A stretch of 64,000 bases of DNA from Azonexus sp. (GTDB taxonomy: Bacteria > Pseudomonadota > Gammaproteobacteria > Burkholderiales > Rhodocyclaceae): positions 124,001 through 188,000 of the forward strand of contig JAGOBB010000002.1 of NCBI GenBank assembly GCA_017983615.1. The letters are read 5' to 3'. The position numbers and the translations under genes were made by a program. The notes below the pieces were generated by a model. It did not search any database, had not been told where the DNA came from, and worked only from the letters and a program-made list of their open reading frames with translations. This document shows, piece after piece, positions 25,046-34,687 of the stretch; the first letter of the stretch is position 1, and every line of letters starts with the position of its first letter.

Positions 25046-26875
25046 TTAAATATCGGTGCCGAGGATCTGCATGCGGAGATTCATCGGGGGAACTTCCTCG
25101 CTGTCGATGAACACGTCGATCAAAGTTGGTCCTTTCTTCCGGCAGATGGCGTCGATGTCGAGCTTTTCCATGTCCTCCGGCGAGCGGACGGTGTGGCCGT
25201 CGGCGCCCATTGCGCGAGCCATGGCAGCAAAATCTGTGGCCGGTAGTTCGAAGCCGATCTGCTCGGCACCGGCCAGCCGTTGGCCGTGCTTTACCATACC
25301 GAGCGCACTGTCGTTGAGAATCACGAAGATGACCGTCAATTTTTCGGCGACGGCCACTGAAATTTCCTGCCCATTCATCATCAGGCTGCCGTCGCCGGTG
25401 ACGCAGACTACCGGAACCCCCGGGTTGCCGGCGGCAGTACCAACGGCTCCGCCAATCGCCCAGCCCATCGGCGCAAAATCCATGGTGACGCGCAACCAGC
25501 TTCCATCGTTATTGCGTCGGCCGTTGTCGAAACGGCGAATGCTGGTAACGCGCCGCTCGGAACGTCTGCGGTCTGCCGGTTGCAGAAAATGGGTGGCCCA
25601 GGCAACACTGTTTCCGGCGTCGGCAAGGAATCGAGTGCCAACCGGAAAGCGTTTCCCCAGCTCGTTCATCAGGCGTTGCGGCTTGATCGGTGTTGCATCG
25701 CTGGTAAATTTTCCAGCTTCCACGATTTCACTCAATGTTCGGTTGGGCAGGGGAATTGGGGTGCTGCTCACCTTGAGGCTGGTTTGGCGAAGGGTCAGGA
25801 GCCGGTCGAAAATGGTCAGGATGCGTCCACGGACGTGCAGGCGTGCCATGGGCGAACGGGCAAGATGTTCAGCGGATTCGTCGATGTGGACCAGCTTTTC
25901 ATTGAGTAGCGAATGACTCCATCCGCTACTTGTCCACTCGTTCATGCTGGTGCCAACGGCAATGAGGAGATCGACGCTGGGATCGTTGAGCGATGCGTTG
26001 GCTGACACGTGGCCAGCAAAACCAAAGACACCGTCGAACAGCGGGTGACCTGGGCTGATCAGCCCCTTGCCGTCTGGCGTCGTGACAAATCGGATATTGT
26101 GCTGAAGCGCAAACTGCAGAATGCTGCCGATGGCTTCTCCACAATTGCCGCCAATCAGCATCCGGGGATTTGTCTTTTGTTCGATCAGCGAATACAGGTC
26201 GTCGGTCGCATCGGGATCGAATAGCGAGGCCGGACGGATGATTTCGGCCAAGTGATAGGTCGGTGTTGGTACCGGGCTTGGACTCTTCAGGATGTCTAGC
26301 GGTATGCTCAAGTGGACTGGGCCACGAGGTGCGCGCACGGCACGCTGAAGGGCTGTCATCAGTTTTGATTCCAGTTGCTCTGGGTGCGAAACAAGCGAGT
26401 TGTACCGTGTGCAGTGCCGGAACATGCCAAGAGTATTGATGCCGGTGCACGCCGACTCCTGAAGGGCGCGCTTCCCGAAGGAGGGGAGCGAGGGTTGTCC
26501 GGTGATGACCAGCATGGGTATGCCATTGTCGAATGCGCAGGCCACCCCGGTAATCAGGTTGGTCGCCCCCGGACCTGATGTGGCGCAGCAGACGCCGATT
26601 TTCCCGGTCTCGCGGGTGTAGCCGTCTGCCATGAAAGCGGCACCGGATTCGTGACGGGCCACCATGGGGCGCGGGCCGCCCCGGCGGCTGCTGCGCGCAA
26701 GCGCGTTGTACAGCGGTTCGATGGCACCACCGGGAATGCCGAATACAAAATCAATATCCAGTTGTTCAAGATAGGCGACGATCAAGTCAGCAGCCTGCAG
26801 GCACTCTGCAGTCGATTGATTCGCCACCGTTTCAGCCTTTGCGCTGGTCGAATTGGCGGGTTGATTCATATTCAT
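25046..26875 (-). CDS. ThDP-dependent enzyme of the acetolactate synthase superfamily
   Basis: A 609-residue enzyme. The Pyr domain has the cofactor-activating glutamate E76 in VARHESGAAFMADG and GPGATNLITG. The PP domain carries GDGSLMMNGQE followed by ILND for Mg-ThDP binding. It should decarboxylate a 2-oxoacid and transfer the acyl unit, as in acetolactate or acyloin formation. An Arg-rich insertion (DRRRSERRVTSIRR region) before GSWLRV is unusual for biosynthetic IlvB. It is not next to an ilvN subunit. It leads the SDR/citrate-synthase-like operon. The start at 26875 (MNMNQPAN) is chosen because the upstream extension is low-complexity intergenic sequence. Confidence 0.78.
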   Translation of the reverse strand: MNMNQPANSTSAKAETVANQSTAECLQAADLIVAYLEQLDIDFVFGIPGGAIEPLYNALARSSRRGGPRPMVARHESGAAFMADGYTRETGKIGVCCATSGPGATNLITGVACAFDNGIPMLVITGQPSLPSFGKRALQESACTGINTLGMFRHCTRYNSLVSHPEQLESKLMTALQRAVRAPRGPVHLSIPLDILKSPSPVPTPTYHLAEIIRPASLFDPDATDDLYSLIEQKTNPRMLIGGNCGEAIGSILQFALQHNIRFVTTPDGKGLISPGHPLFDGVFGFAGHVSANASLNDPSVDLLIAVGTSMNEWTSSGWSHSLLNEKLVHIDESAEHLARSPMARLHVRGRILTIFDRLLTLRQTSLKVSSTPIPLPNRTLSEIVEAGKFTSDATPIKPQRLMNELGKRFPVGTRFLADAGNSVAWATHFLQPADRRRSERRVTSIRRFDNGRRNNDGSWLRVTMDFAPMGWAIGGAVGTAAGNPGVPVVCVTGDGSLMMNGQEISVAVAEKLTVIFVILNDSALGMVKHGQRLAGAEQIGFELPATDFAAMARAMGADGHTVRSPEDMEKLDIDAICRKKGPTLIDVFIDSEEVPPMNLRMQILGTDI

Positions 26876-27366
26876 AGGATTTGCCCCGATATTGGTTTTG
26901 ATATGGAAGTGATTTGAGTTCGTTGTTGTGTTTATTACTAATACTAAAGTAATAAAAGTGATGGCGGCGAACGATAGTGGAAATCTCTCCTGGGGTATGC
27001 CAAATAGTTCACGCTTCGATGGTTTTTCAGGCCCGGTGGCCGTGGCGATTCGGGGCAATAGGGCGCGTCCGGGAAGTGGCCTTACCGGGGTGCGGGAGGT
27101 GCGGGGTCACGCTATCGATATCGACGGCAGGAACGATGCTTAATACCGGTGTTCTTCAAAACGCCGCCCGGCGGCGCAGCATCGCCGGTTTGAACGGCTC
27201 GACTGCATATTCTGCGGCGGACTCTTCACGCCGCACCCCTATAACATATAAAATATATAAGACCCGCAAGTCACTGTGGATAGCCGGTTAATCGAACCAT
27301 CCGGATACCACCGTTGTCGTAAAATATCCGTTTCTCTAGAGCAACCCTTTACGAAAGGAAGTCGCC
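26876..27366. other. Intergenic region between the ThDP operon and acnB
   Basis: This 491-base gap between divergent genes is AT-rich for the window, especially near 26930-26960 and 27240-27260, and must hold both promoters. I see no convincing gene: short open frames here have no ribosome site or recognisable product. A TAAAAT at 27320-27325 could be the acnB -10 box. An operator-like half site is listed separately. Confidence 0.6.
27250..27263. promoter_or_regulatory. Half-site resembling the mdh/gntR palindrome, upstream of acnB
   Basis: AAAATATATAAGAC shares the 10-base block TATATAAGAC with the perfect palindrome GTCTTATATAAGAC at 55170-55183, next to the GntR gene. Its position about 100 bases before acnB is compatible with TCA regulation by that protein. 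A chance match in AT-rich DNA is possible. Confidence 0.35.
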
Positions 27367-29955
27367 GTGCTTGAAGCCTATCGCGCCCATGTTGCAGAGC
27401 GTGCAGCCCTCGGTATCCCGCCGCTGCCCCTGTCCAAGCAACAGACCACCGAACTGGTGGCCCTGCTGAAGAATCCCCCCGCTGGTGAAGAATCCGCGCT
27501 GGTCGAGCTGATCACCTACCGCGTACCGGCCGGTGTCGACGATGCCGCCAAGGTCAAGGCCGAGTTCCTGGCCAAGGTCGCCAAGGGCGAAGAAGCCTGT
27601 GCCCTGATTTCCAAGGAAAAAGCCACCGAACTGCTCGGCACGATGCTCGGCGGTTACAACGTCAAGCCGCTGATCGACCTGCTGGCCTGCCCGACCTGCG
27701 GCACAGTTGCCGCCGAAGGCCTGAAGAAGACCCTGCTGGTGTTCGATTTCTTCCATGATGTCGCCGAACTGGCCAAGGCCGGCAATGCCAACGCCAAGGC
27801 GGTCATGCAGTCCTGGGCCGATGCCGAGTGGTTCACCTCGCGTCCGGAAGTCCCGGCTTCGCAAAAGCTGACCGTCTTCAAGGTCACTGGCGAAACCAAT
27901 ACCGACGACCTGTCGCCGGCCCCGGATGCCTGGTCGCGTCCCGACATCCCGTTGCACGCCCTGGCCATGCTGAAGAACCCGCGTCCGGGTATCGAAGCTG
28001 ACGAGCCGGGTTCGCGCGGTCCGTTGAAGCAACTGGAAAAGCTGGCTGCCAAGGGCAATCTGATCGCCTACGTCGGTGACGTGGTCGGTACCGGTTCTTC
28101 CCGCAAGTCCGCTACCAACTCCGTGCTGTGGTTCACCGGCGAAGACATTCCCTTCGTCCCGAACAAGCGTTTCGGCGGTTTCTGCCTGGGTTCCAAGATT
28201 GCCCCGATCTTCTTCAACACCATGGAAGATGCCGGCGCTCTGCCGATCGAAATCGATTGCAGCGCCATGGACATGGGCGACGAGATCGAACTGAAGGTCG
28301 ATCAGGCCACCGGCAAGGTCACCGCCACCAAGAACGGTGCCGTGATCGCCGAATCGCAACTGAAGACCCTGGTGATCATGGATGAAGTCCGCGCTGGCGG
28401 CCGTATCCCCCTGATCATCGGCCGTGGCCTGACCACTAAGGCCCGCGAATTCCTCGGCCTGCCGCAATCCACCCTGTTCCGCCTGCCGCAAAACCCGGCC
28501 GACGACGGCAAGGGTTACTCGCTGGCCCAGAAGATGGTCGGCAAGGCCTGTGGCGTGACCGGCATCCTGCCGGGCACCTACTGCGAGCCGAAGATGACCA
28601 CCGTCGGTTCGCAAGACACCACCGGCCCGATGACCCGCGACGAACTGAAGGATCTGGCCTGCCTCGGCTTCTCCGCCGATCTGGTCATGCAGTCCTTCTG
28701 CCACACCGCTGCCTATCCGAAGCTGGTCGACGTGCGCATGCACCGCGAACTGCCGTCCTTCATCTCCACCCGTGGCGGCGTTGCGCTGCGTCCGGGCGAC
28801 GGCGTCATCCACTCGTGGCTGAACCGCCTGCTGCTGCCGGATACCGTTGGTACCGGCGGTGACTCGCACACCCGTTTCCCGATCGGCATCTCCTTCCCGG
28901 CCGGTTCCGGTCTGGTTGCCTTTGCTGCTGCCACCGGCGTCATGCCGCTCGATATGCCGGAATCCGTGCTGGTCCGCTTCAAGGGCAAGATGCAGGAAGG
29001 CATCACCCTGCGCGACCTGGTTAACGCCATTCCGCTGTACGCCATCAAGGCCGGCCTGCTGACCGTCGAGAAGAAGGGCAAGAAGAACGTCTTCTCCGGC
29101 CGCATCCTGGAAATCGAAGGTCTGCCGGATCTCAAGGTCGAACAGGCTTTCGAACTGTCCGATGCTGCCGCCGAGCGTTCTGCTGCTGCTTGCGCCATCG
29201 CCCTGAACAAGGAACCGATCGTCGAGTACATGCGTTCGAACATCACCCTGATGAAGTGGATGATCGCCGAAGGCTATGCCGATGCCCGCACCCTGAAGCG
29301 CCGCATCAAGTCGATGGAAGAGTGGATCGCCAACGGCACGCTGCTCAAGGCTGATGCCAACGCCCAGTACGCCGCTGTGATCGAGATCGACCTGGCCGAA
29401 GTCACCGAGCCGATCCTGGCCTGCCCGAACGACCCGGACGACGTCAAGGTTCTGTCCGAAGTCGCCGGCGCCAAGATCGACGAAGTCTTCATCGGCTCCT
29501 GCATGACCAACATCGGCCACTTCCGCGCCGCCGGCAAGGTCCTCGAAGGCAAGTCCGACATCCCGACCCGTCTGTGGATCGCTCCGCCGACCAAGATGGA
29601 TGCGCTGATCCTGACCGAAGAAGGCTACTACGGCGTCCTCGGCAAGTCCGGCGCCCGCATGGAAATGCCGGGCTGCTCGCTGTGCATGGGCAACCAGGCG
29701 CAGATCCGCAAGGGCTCCACCGCGATCTCAACCTCCACCCGCAACTTCCCGAACCGCCTCGGCATCGACACCCAGGTCTACCTCGGTTCCGCCGAACTGG
29801 CCGCCATGTGCGCGCTGGCCGGCCGCATCGTGACCGTTCCGGAATACATGGAGCAGATCAAGCTGGTGAACGCCAAGTCGGCCGAAGTGTACCGCTACAT
29901 GAACTTCGACCAGATTCCGGAGTTTGTGGAACAGGCAGCGACCGTCGAAATGTAA
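27367..29955 (+). CDS. acnB: Aconitate hydratase B
   Basis: Bifunctional aconitase (citrate to isocitrate, also 2-methylisocitrate dehydratase in this family), cytosolic, [4Fe-4S]. It has 862 residues from a GTG start with AAGGAAG ahead. It opens with the HEAT-like AcnB domain ([18 protein letters not shown]), then the swivel domain ([20 protein letters not shown]), and carries cluster cysteines in [12 protein letters not shown] and [10 protein letters not shown]. Codon use is strongly biased toward C-ending codons, as in highly expressed genes. It is followed by a dispersed element and then a strong terminator. Confidence 0.97.
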   Translation: MLEAYRAHVAERAALGIPPLPLSKQQTTELVALLKNPPAGEESALVELITYRVPAGVDDAAKVKAEFLAKVAKGEEACALISKEKATELLGTMLGGYNVKPLIDLLACPTCGTVAAEGLKKTLLVFDFFHDVAELAKAGNANAKAVMQSWADAEWFTSRPEVPASQKLTVFKVTGETNTDDLSPAPDAWSRPDIPLHALAMLKNPRPGIEADEPGSRGPLKQLEKLAAKGNLIAYVGDVVGTGSSRKSATNSVLWFTGEDIPFVPNKRFGGFCLGSKIAPIFFNTMEDAGALPIEIDCSAMDMGDEIELKVDQATGKVTATKNGAVIAESQLKTLVIMDEVRAGGRIPLIIGRGLTTKAREFLGLPQSTLFRLPQNPADDGKGYSLAQKMVGKACGVTGILPGTYCEPKMTTVGSQDTTGPMTRDELKDLACLGFSADLVMQSFCHTAAYPKLVDVRMHRELPSFISTRGGVALRPGDGVIHSWLNRLLLPDTVGTGGDSHTRFPIGISFPAGSGLVAFAAATGVMPLDMPESVLVRFKGKMQEGITLRDLVNAIPLYAIKAGLLTVEKKGKKNVFSGRILEIEGLPDLKVEQAFELSDAAAERSAAACAIALNKEPIVEYMRSNITLMKWMIAEGYADARTLKRRIKSMEEWIANGTLLKADANAQYAAVIEIDLAEVTEPILACPNDPDDVKVLSEVAGAKIDEVFIGSCMTNIGHFRAAGKVLEGKSDIPTRLWIAPPTKMDALILTEEGYYGVLGKSGARMEMPGCSLCMGNQAQIRKGSTAISTSTRNFPNRLGIDTQVYLGSAELAAMCALAGRIVTVPEYMEQIKLVNAKSAEVYRYMNFDQIPEFVEQAATVEM

Positions 29956-29960
29956 TTCGC

Positions 29961-29995
29961 GAAAATCGGCCTTTTTGGAGGCCGACCGTAGCATT
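29961..29995 (+). repeat. Dispersed 35-bp element, copy 5 (after acnB)
   Basis: Exact core GACCGTAGCATT at 29984-29995, T5 tract 29972-29976, GAAAAT outer tract and GGCC arms on both sides of the T tract (GGCC-TTTTTGGA-GGCC). It begins 6 bases after the acnB stop and ends 4 bases before the terminator stem. Confidence 0.92.
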
Positions 29996-29998
29996 TTG

Positions 29999-30035
29999 AA
30001 AAAGCCCCCGTCGGGAAACCGGCGGGGGCTTTTTT
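29999..30035 (+). terminator. Rho-independent terminator of acnB
   Basis: Arms AAAAAGCCCCCG (29999-30010) and CGGGGGCTTTTT (30023-30034) form a 12-bp stem around a short loop, ending in a T run. It is strong in the plus direction. Confidence 0.92.
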
Positions 30036-30143
30036 ACTTTGAAACTGATTTTCCCGTTTCCGTCGTTCGTGTTTCAAACGGCGGTTTGCCGCAGCAGGGA
30101 GCTTCTGCGTTAGACTTCCGGACCCGCGATCGATGAGCCTCCG

Positions 30144-31247
30144 ATGAATCGTCTTGCTGCGCTGCTTGCCGCATTGTTTCTGCTTCTCCCGAACCTGGCG
30201 TGGGCCATGTCGGTGGCTTTCATTAATCCGGGCAAGTCGGATGAAACCTATTGGCTGACGGTTACCCGGGCGATGGAGGCGGCGGCCAAGGATCTGGGCA
30301 TCCACCTCGAGGTGCTTTATGCCGAGCGCCAGCATCCACGTGTTTTCGAGTTCGCGCGCGAGATCATTGCCCGACCTGTTGCCCAGCGCCCGGATTACGT
30401 GGTGTTTACCAACGACTATGCCACCGGACCTGAATTGTTGCGTCTGTTCGACGGGGCGGGGATCAAGACCTTCATGGCGCTGAGCGGCATTTCCGAGGCA
30501 GCGGACCGGCTGGCAACGGGCGCGCCGCGCGAGCGTTACCGGGGCTGGCTGGGTTCGCTTGAACCGCGTGCTGAGGAGGCGGGGTATCTGACGGCCAAGG
30601 CGCTGATCGAGCGGGGACGTCTGGCAGGGATTCAAGGTAAGGATGGGCGCATGCATTTGCTGGCGATCAGCGGCGATCGTTCGACGCCTTCGTCCATCCT
30701 GCGCAGCGAAGGCATGCGCCGGGCGGTCAATGAGGCGGGGGACGTGGTTCTCGATCAGGAGGTTTATGGTGCCTGGAACCGTGAAAAGGCTGCCGAGCAG
30801 AGCGAATGGCTGTTCCAGCGCCATCCGCAGGCCCGCCTGGTCTGGGCGGGCAATGACCTGATGGCCTTCGGCGCCATGCAGGTTTGGGAAAAGCGGGGCG
30901 GCAAGCCGGGCAAAGACGCCTGGTTCAGCGGCATCAACACCTCGGCCGAGGCGATGCAGGCGATCAAGGCCGGGCGTCTGGAGGCGCTTTCAGGTGGCCA
31001 TTTCATCGCTGGCGCCTGGGCGCTGGTCATGCTGTACGACTACGAACACGGGCGAGATTTCGCGGCGCTCGAAGGGCTTGAGCTGAATCAATCGATGTTC
31101 GCCCTGTTTTCACCGAAGGCGGCCGATCGCTTCATGGCGCGTTACGGAGAATTGCGCTTCGAGAGTGTCAATTTCCGCCGCTTTAGCAAAGTGCTGAATC
31201 CGAAGTTGAAGCGGTATGACTTCAGCTTCCGGCAGTTGCTGGATTAG
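30144..31247 (+). CDS. Periplasmic substrate-binding protein (sugar-type)
   Basis: A 367-residue secreted protein with a signal peptide (MNRLAALLAALFLLLPNLAWA) and a two-lobe periplasmic-binding fold of the Peripla_BP_4/LacI type (SVAFINPGKSDETYW, RSEGMRRAVNEAG, LVWAGNDLMAFGAMQ). No ABC permease or ATPase is encoded nearby. Its partner is a membrane GGDEF protein starting 13 bases downstream, so it probably acts as the ligand-binding half of a sensory pair. The ligand is unknown. Confidence 0.85.
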   Translation: MNRLAALLAALFLLLPNLAWAMSVAFINPGKSDETYWLTVTRAMEAAAKDLGIHLEVLYAERQHPRVFEFAREIIARPVAQRPDYVVFTNDYATGPELLRLFDGAGIKTFMALSGISEAADRLATGAPRERYRGWLGSLEPRAEEAGYLTAKALIERGRLAGIQGKDGRMHLLAISGDRSTPSSILRSEGMRRAVNEAGDVVLDQEVYGAWNREKAAEQSEWLFQRHPQARLVWAGNDLMAFGAMQVWEKRGGKPGKDAWFSGINTSAEAMQAIKAGRLEALSGGHFIAGAWALVMLYDYEHGRDFAALEGLELNQSMFALFSPKAADRFMARYGELRFESVNFRRFSKVLNPKLKRYDFSFRQLLD

Positions 31248-31260
31248 GCAGGGAGTCGGG

Positions 31261-32493
31261 GTGCACCAGCCGCAATTTCGACCGATCGCGACGACCCTTA
31301 TCCATAGCGTCTTTCTGTGGGCGACGCTGTGTGCCCTGGCCATCGGGGTGATCCAGGCGACCTGGTCTTATGTTCGCGTTCAGGATGAGTTCGAGATGGC
31401 CGTCCGCGAAATCGGTGAAAGCCATGTTCCCCTGCTCTCGGTCAGCATCTGGGACATCGAACCGGATGCCGTGCGGCGTCAGATCGACGACATTGCGGCC
31501 CGACCGCAGATCGGCTTCGTCCGCCTGACAGTGACTACCGGACAGGTTTTTACGGCCGGCGATACGACGCTTGCCACGCAGGTAGCCCGGCGCTTCGAGA
31601 TTCCTCCGCCGGCGCGCCCGGTTGGTGTGATCGGGCAGCTAGAGATTGTCGAGAATCCGCATGCCTTTTACCGCGAACTGCTTTCCACGGTCGGTGTGGC
31701 ACTTCTTGGGTATGGCGCACTGACCCTGCTCATCTGCATCCTGATCGCCTTCCTGCTGAAGCGCGAGCTGGAACGACCCCTGCGGCGGGTGGCGCAGTTC
31801 GCCGCCGAGCTGACACCGGATCGCCTGACCGTACCGCTTGAACTTGAGCGTCCGCCGGGGCACGGTCGCGACGAAATCGATCTCGTCATCGAAGGTTTTT
31901 CCGTTCTCCAGTCAGGCATCAACAGCCACATTGCCAACCTCGACCAGCAGGTCGTGCAGCGGACCACAGAACTCGAATCGGCATTGGCTTCGATCCGCCG
32001 CCTGTCGACGCTGGACCCGCTGACCGGTTGCTACAACCGCCGGCTGTTCAACGAACGGATCCAGCAGGAGCTTGATCGGGCGATGCGCTACCAGCGCGCA
32101 CTATCCGTGATCTTCTGCGACATCGACCATTTCAAGCAGGTCAACGACACCTGCGGTCATCTGGTCGGTGACCAGGTGTTGCAGGAGGCCGCCGAATGCT
32201 TCCGCCGGGAACTGCGCGTCCATGTGGACTGGGTGGCCCGCTACGGTGGCGAGGAATTCGTCATCGTCCTTCCCGAAACCTCGCTGCCATCAGCCGTAGC
32301 TACCGCCGAGCGCCTGCGTCTGGCGTTAACCGCTAGCCTGGCAAGAGTGGTGCCGGACTTGACCATCACAGCCAGCTTCGGGGTCACCCAGCACGTGCCC
32401 GGTGAAACGGCCCAGAGCCTGCTCCAGCGGGCCGACAGCCTGCTCTACGAAGCCAAGGCCAGCGGTCGCAACCGGACGCTGCCAGCGTTGTAG
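31261..32493 (+). CDS. Membrane diguanylate cyclase (GGEEF)
   Basis: A 410-residue inner-membrane protein. TM about 15-37, periplasmic sensor about 38-145, TM about 150-175, HAMP-like linker and coiled coil about 175-250, and a GGDEF domain with the active motif in RYGGEEF. The I-site arginine four residues before the usual Asp appears to be Val (VHVD), so product inhibition may be weak. The GTG at 31261 is preceded by GGGAG at 5 bases and is preferred to frames starting inside the upstream gene. It is probably controlled by the co-transcribed periplasmic binding protein. Confidence 0.9.
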   Translation: MHQPQFRPIATTLIHSVFLWATLCALAIGVIQATWSYVRVQDEFEMAVREIGESHVPLLSVSIWDIEPDAVRRQIDDIAARPQIGFVRLTVTTGQVFTAGDTTLATQVARRFEIPPPARPVGVIGQLEIVENPHAFYRELLSTVGVALLGYGALTLLICILIAFLLKRELERPLRRVAQFAAELTPDRLTVPLELERPPGHGRDEIDLVIEGFSVLQSGINSHIANLDQQVVQRTTELESALASIRRLSTLDPLTGCYNRRLFNERIQQELDRAMRYQRALSVIFCDIDHFKQVNDTCGHLVGDQVLQEAAECFRRELRVHVDWVARYGGEEFVIVLPETSLPSAVATAERLRLALTASLARVVPDLTITASFGVTQHVPGETAQSLLQRADSLLYEAKASGRNRTLPAL

Positions 32494-32511
32494 GGCAAGG
32501 CGGGCATTTTT

Positions 32512-32546
32512 GAAAATGAGTGTTTTTTTGCGCCGACCGTAGCATT
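32512..32546 (+). repeat. Dispersed 35-bp element, copy 6 (GGDEF/hydrolase gap)
   Basis: Exact core GACCGTAGCATT at 32535-32546, T7 tract 32523-32529 and outer GAAAAT tract. It lies between the converging ends of the GGDEF and cysteine hydrolase genes. Confidence 0.92.
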
Positions 32547-32586
32547 TGCCCGGCCTTTCCCTGCTGCTGGAAAGACCGGTGCTCAC

Positions 32587-33192
32587 TTAACCCGCTGCAA
32601 TCAGGTTGGTGGTGCTTGGCGTGACGATGGCAAACAGGTCGGCCAGCGCGGCAAGGCTGGCTTGCTGTAGCGTTGCGGCCGGGATGGTCTGCCCATCCGG
32701 ACCTGGCAAGTCTCGGGTCGCAGTGGCGGAAGCGACCACAGTCGGCGAAAAACCCAGATTGAAGGCGCCGCGGGTCGTCGAGTTGACGCACATATGGGTC
32801 ATGAAGCCGGCGATGACCAATTGCGTCCGGCCACTGGCCTTGAGCTGCGCTTCCAGGTCGGTGCCGATGAACGAATTTGGGTAGCTCTTGACGATCACGG
32901 GTTCGCCAGGCGCCGGCGCGACCTTGTCGGCAATGGCGCCGATCGGCTGGCGAATGTCGTAGGGCGAGCCTTGGCCCGCGTCGTGCTGGATGTGGAAGAC
33001 GGGAACTCCCAGCTTGCGGGCGGCAGCGAGCAGGTGGGCGGCTTCGTCGAGGGCCGCTTCGACGCCACTAAGTGCCATGATGCCTTCGCGGTAGGTGTTC
33101 TGGCAGTCGATCAGGATCAAGGCACTGTCGGCCAGCGGTGGCGGGGCGTCGGGCAGTCCGACAATGTTGCGCAAGGTGGTGGGCTTCGGCAT
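32587..33192 (-). CDS. Isochorismatase-like cysteine hydrolase
   Basis: A 201-residue hydrolase of the isochorismatase/nicotinamidase superfamily. The Asp-Lys-Cys triad is visible as D in ILIDCQNTY, K in IVKSYPNSF and C in THMCVNSTTR. The likely reaction is hydrolysis of an amide, but the substrate is unknown. Start at MPKPTTLRN with AGGAG 8 bases ahead; longer frames extend into the intergenic region. It is divergent from a LysR regulator 61 bases away that probably controls it. Confidence 0.85.
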   Translation of the reverse strand: MPKPTTLRNIVGLPDAPPPLADSALILIDCQNTYREGIMALSGVEAALDEAAHLLAAARKLGVPVFHIQHDAGQGSPYDIRQPIGAIADKVAPAPGEPVIVKSYPNSFIGTDLEAQLKASGRTQLVIAGFMTHMCVNSTTRGAFNLGFSPTVVASATATRDLPGPDGQTIPAATLQQASLAALADLFAIVTPSTTNLIAAG

Positions 33193-33253
33193 GATTCGGT
33201 CTCCTGGTTGAGGGGGGTACTTTGGAGCATACGGTGCATGGCGGATAAGCGGA

Positions 33254-34159
33254 ATGGATAAACTTGCAGCGTTGCCGGGCAATTTTGCATCGGCGCCGAA
33301 CTGGGACGATGTGCGCTACGCCTTGGCGTTGGGGCGTTGCGCTTCCCTGGTTGCTGCCGCCCGCCAGCTGGGGGTCGATCAGACGACGGTTTCCCGCCGC
33401 CTGCGGACGCTTGAATCCGATTTGGGCACGCCACTGTTCGAACGCCGGAAAGGCTTGCTCATGCCGACGTCGGCCGGCCTCATCCTGATTGAGCGCGGGC
33501 AGCGTATGGAGCAGGAAATGGCGGCGCTCTGCCACTTGGTCGCCGATAGTCAGTCCCAAGTCCAAGGCGTGATCCGCATTACAGCAGTCGACGCACTGGT
33601 TTCCCACTATCTGGTCAGGCATCTGGCCCAATTGCGCGGACTGTATCCGGGGCTCGCCGTGGAACTGATCGCCAGTAGCCGGAGCCTGGACCTTGGCCGC
33701 CGTGAGGCGGATATCGCCGTCCGCCTGGCCAGGCCAGTCGACGGGGACTATGTGATGCGCTGCCTCGGCAAGCTCGCCTACAGCATCTATGGAGCGGCGC
33801 ACCGGATGGTGGAGGCGAATTGGGCGGATGAGGCCTGGGTAGCCTACGAACATGCGCTGGATCAGGTGCCGGAAATGCTATGGCTGGCCCAAAATGTTGG
33901 CCACGAGCGTGTTTCCTTCCGTTGCAACAACATGGATGCGCTGGCCACGGCGGTGGCCGATGGGGTAGGCCTGGGTATCCTCCCTCGCTTCCTTGGCGAG
34001 CGGCATGCGGGTATTGCCTGCATCTCCGGCGCGGTTCCGGTGCTGGAGCGGGAAATGTGGCTGGTCCTACCCAGGGAGTTACGCGAGATTCCCCGCATTC
34101 GTGCAGTCAGCGATTGGCTCGTCCAGCGCTTTACGACCGACGGGCAGTTGTTTGTCTGA
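33254..34159 (+). CDS. LysR family transcriptional regulator
   Basis: A 301-residue regulator. The winged helix-turn-helix at about 18-77 (WDDVRYALALGRCASLVAAA, VDQTTVSRRLRTLE) is followed by a ligand-binding domain of two lobes. The subtype resembles regulators of small divergent hydrolase operons. It is divergent from the cysteine hydrolase, which is the expected target. The last 8 bases may overlap a MEKHLA gene. Confidence 0.88.
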   Translation: MDKLAALPGNFASAPNWDDVRYALALGRCASLVAAARQLGVDQTTVSRRLRTLESDLGTPLFERRKGLLMPTSAGLILIERGQRMEQEMAALCHLVADSQSQVQGVIRITAVDALVSHYLVRHLAQLRGLYPGLAVELIASSRSLDLGRREADIAVRLARPVDGDYVMRCLGKLAYSIYGAAHRMVEANWADEAWVAYEHALDQVPEMLWLAQNVGHERVSFRCNNMDALATAVADGVGLGILPRFLGERHAGIACISGAVPVLEREMWLVLPRELREIPRIRAVSDWLVQRFTTDGQLFV

Positions 34160-34622
34160 CTGGCAGCCGATTTTGGGTCCGGCGTCGCCACCGTTCACGC
34201 TGCTGATCGAAAGCTTTCGGCGCTTGACCGGACGGGATTTGCTGCCGGCAGCTGCGCCGACAGAAGCCGCACTCTGGTCAGCGCCGCGTGTCATCGTGGC
34301 GCACGGCACGGAAGCCGATCCCATCTTTTTCTACGGCAATCGTCTGGCGCTTCAGCTTTTCGAAATGTCTTGGGAAACCTTCACCCGTCTGCCGTCGCGC
34401 TTCTCGGCGGAAGCGCCGGATCGCGAACAGCGGGCACGTCTGCTGGCGAGGGTGGCGCGCGACGGCTACATCGACGACTACGCCGGTGTGCGCATTGCCG
34501 CCTCGGGCCGACGTTTCCGCATCGAGTCGGCGGTCGTCTGGAATCTGATCGACGCGGCTGGTATTTGCCACGGACAGGCGGCCACCTTCGAGCACTGGGT
34601 CATGCTCGACGAACCAACCTGA
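34152..34622 (+). CDS. MEKHLA domain protein
   Basis: About 156 residues with the PAS-related MEKHLA domain: LLIESFRRLTGRDLLP, APRVIVAHGTEADPIFFYGN, ALQLFEMSWETFTRLPSRFSAE, FEHWVMLDEP. Function is unknown; the domain is thought to bind a small molecule. No ATG lies near the expected N-terminus. A TTG at 34152, overlapping the LysR stop, gives the right length and is the best choice, though uncertain. Probably co-transcribed with the LysR gene. Confidence 0.75.
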   Translation: MSDWQPILGPASPPFTLLIESFRRLTGRDLLPAAAPTEAALWSAPRVIVAHGTEADPIFFYGNRLALQLFEMSWETFTRLPSRFSAEAPDREQRARLLARVARDGYIDDYAGVRIAASGRRFRIESAVVWNLIDAAGICHGQAATFEHWVMLDEPT

Positions 34623-34640
34623 GTGCCCCGGCAGGGTTTC

Positions 34641-34675
34641 GATTTTGGCCGAAATTTCCGGCCGACCGTAGCATT
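34641..34675 (+). repeat. Dispersed 35-bp element, copy 7 (MEKHLA/phnA-like gap)
   Basis: Exact core GACCGTAGCATT at 34664-34675, with GATTTT as the outer tract and AAATTT between GGCC arms. It is one of the two best-formed copies. Confidence 0.93.
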
Positions 34676-34687
34676 TGCCGCCAGCGG

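Noticed and set aside
26928-27291. Short plus-strand frames in the ThDP-acnB gap
   Set aside because: No ribosome site, odd composition and no similarity that I recognise; treated as intergenic.
27349-29520. Long minus-strand open frame (723 codons) opposite acnB
   Set aside because: It is a by-product of the strongly C/G-biased codons of acnB. The translation is Gly/Gln/Asp-rich low complexity with no domain.
31825-31834. GACCGTACCG partial match to the element core in the GGDEF gene
   Set aside because: The match stops after seven bases and no T tract precedes it.
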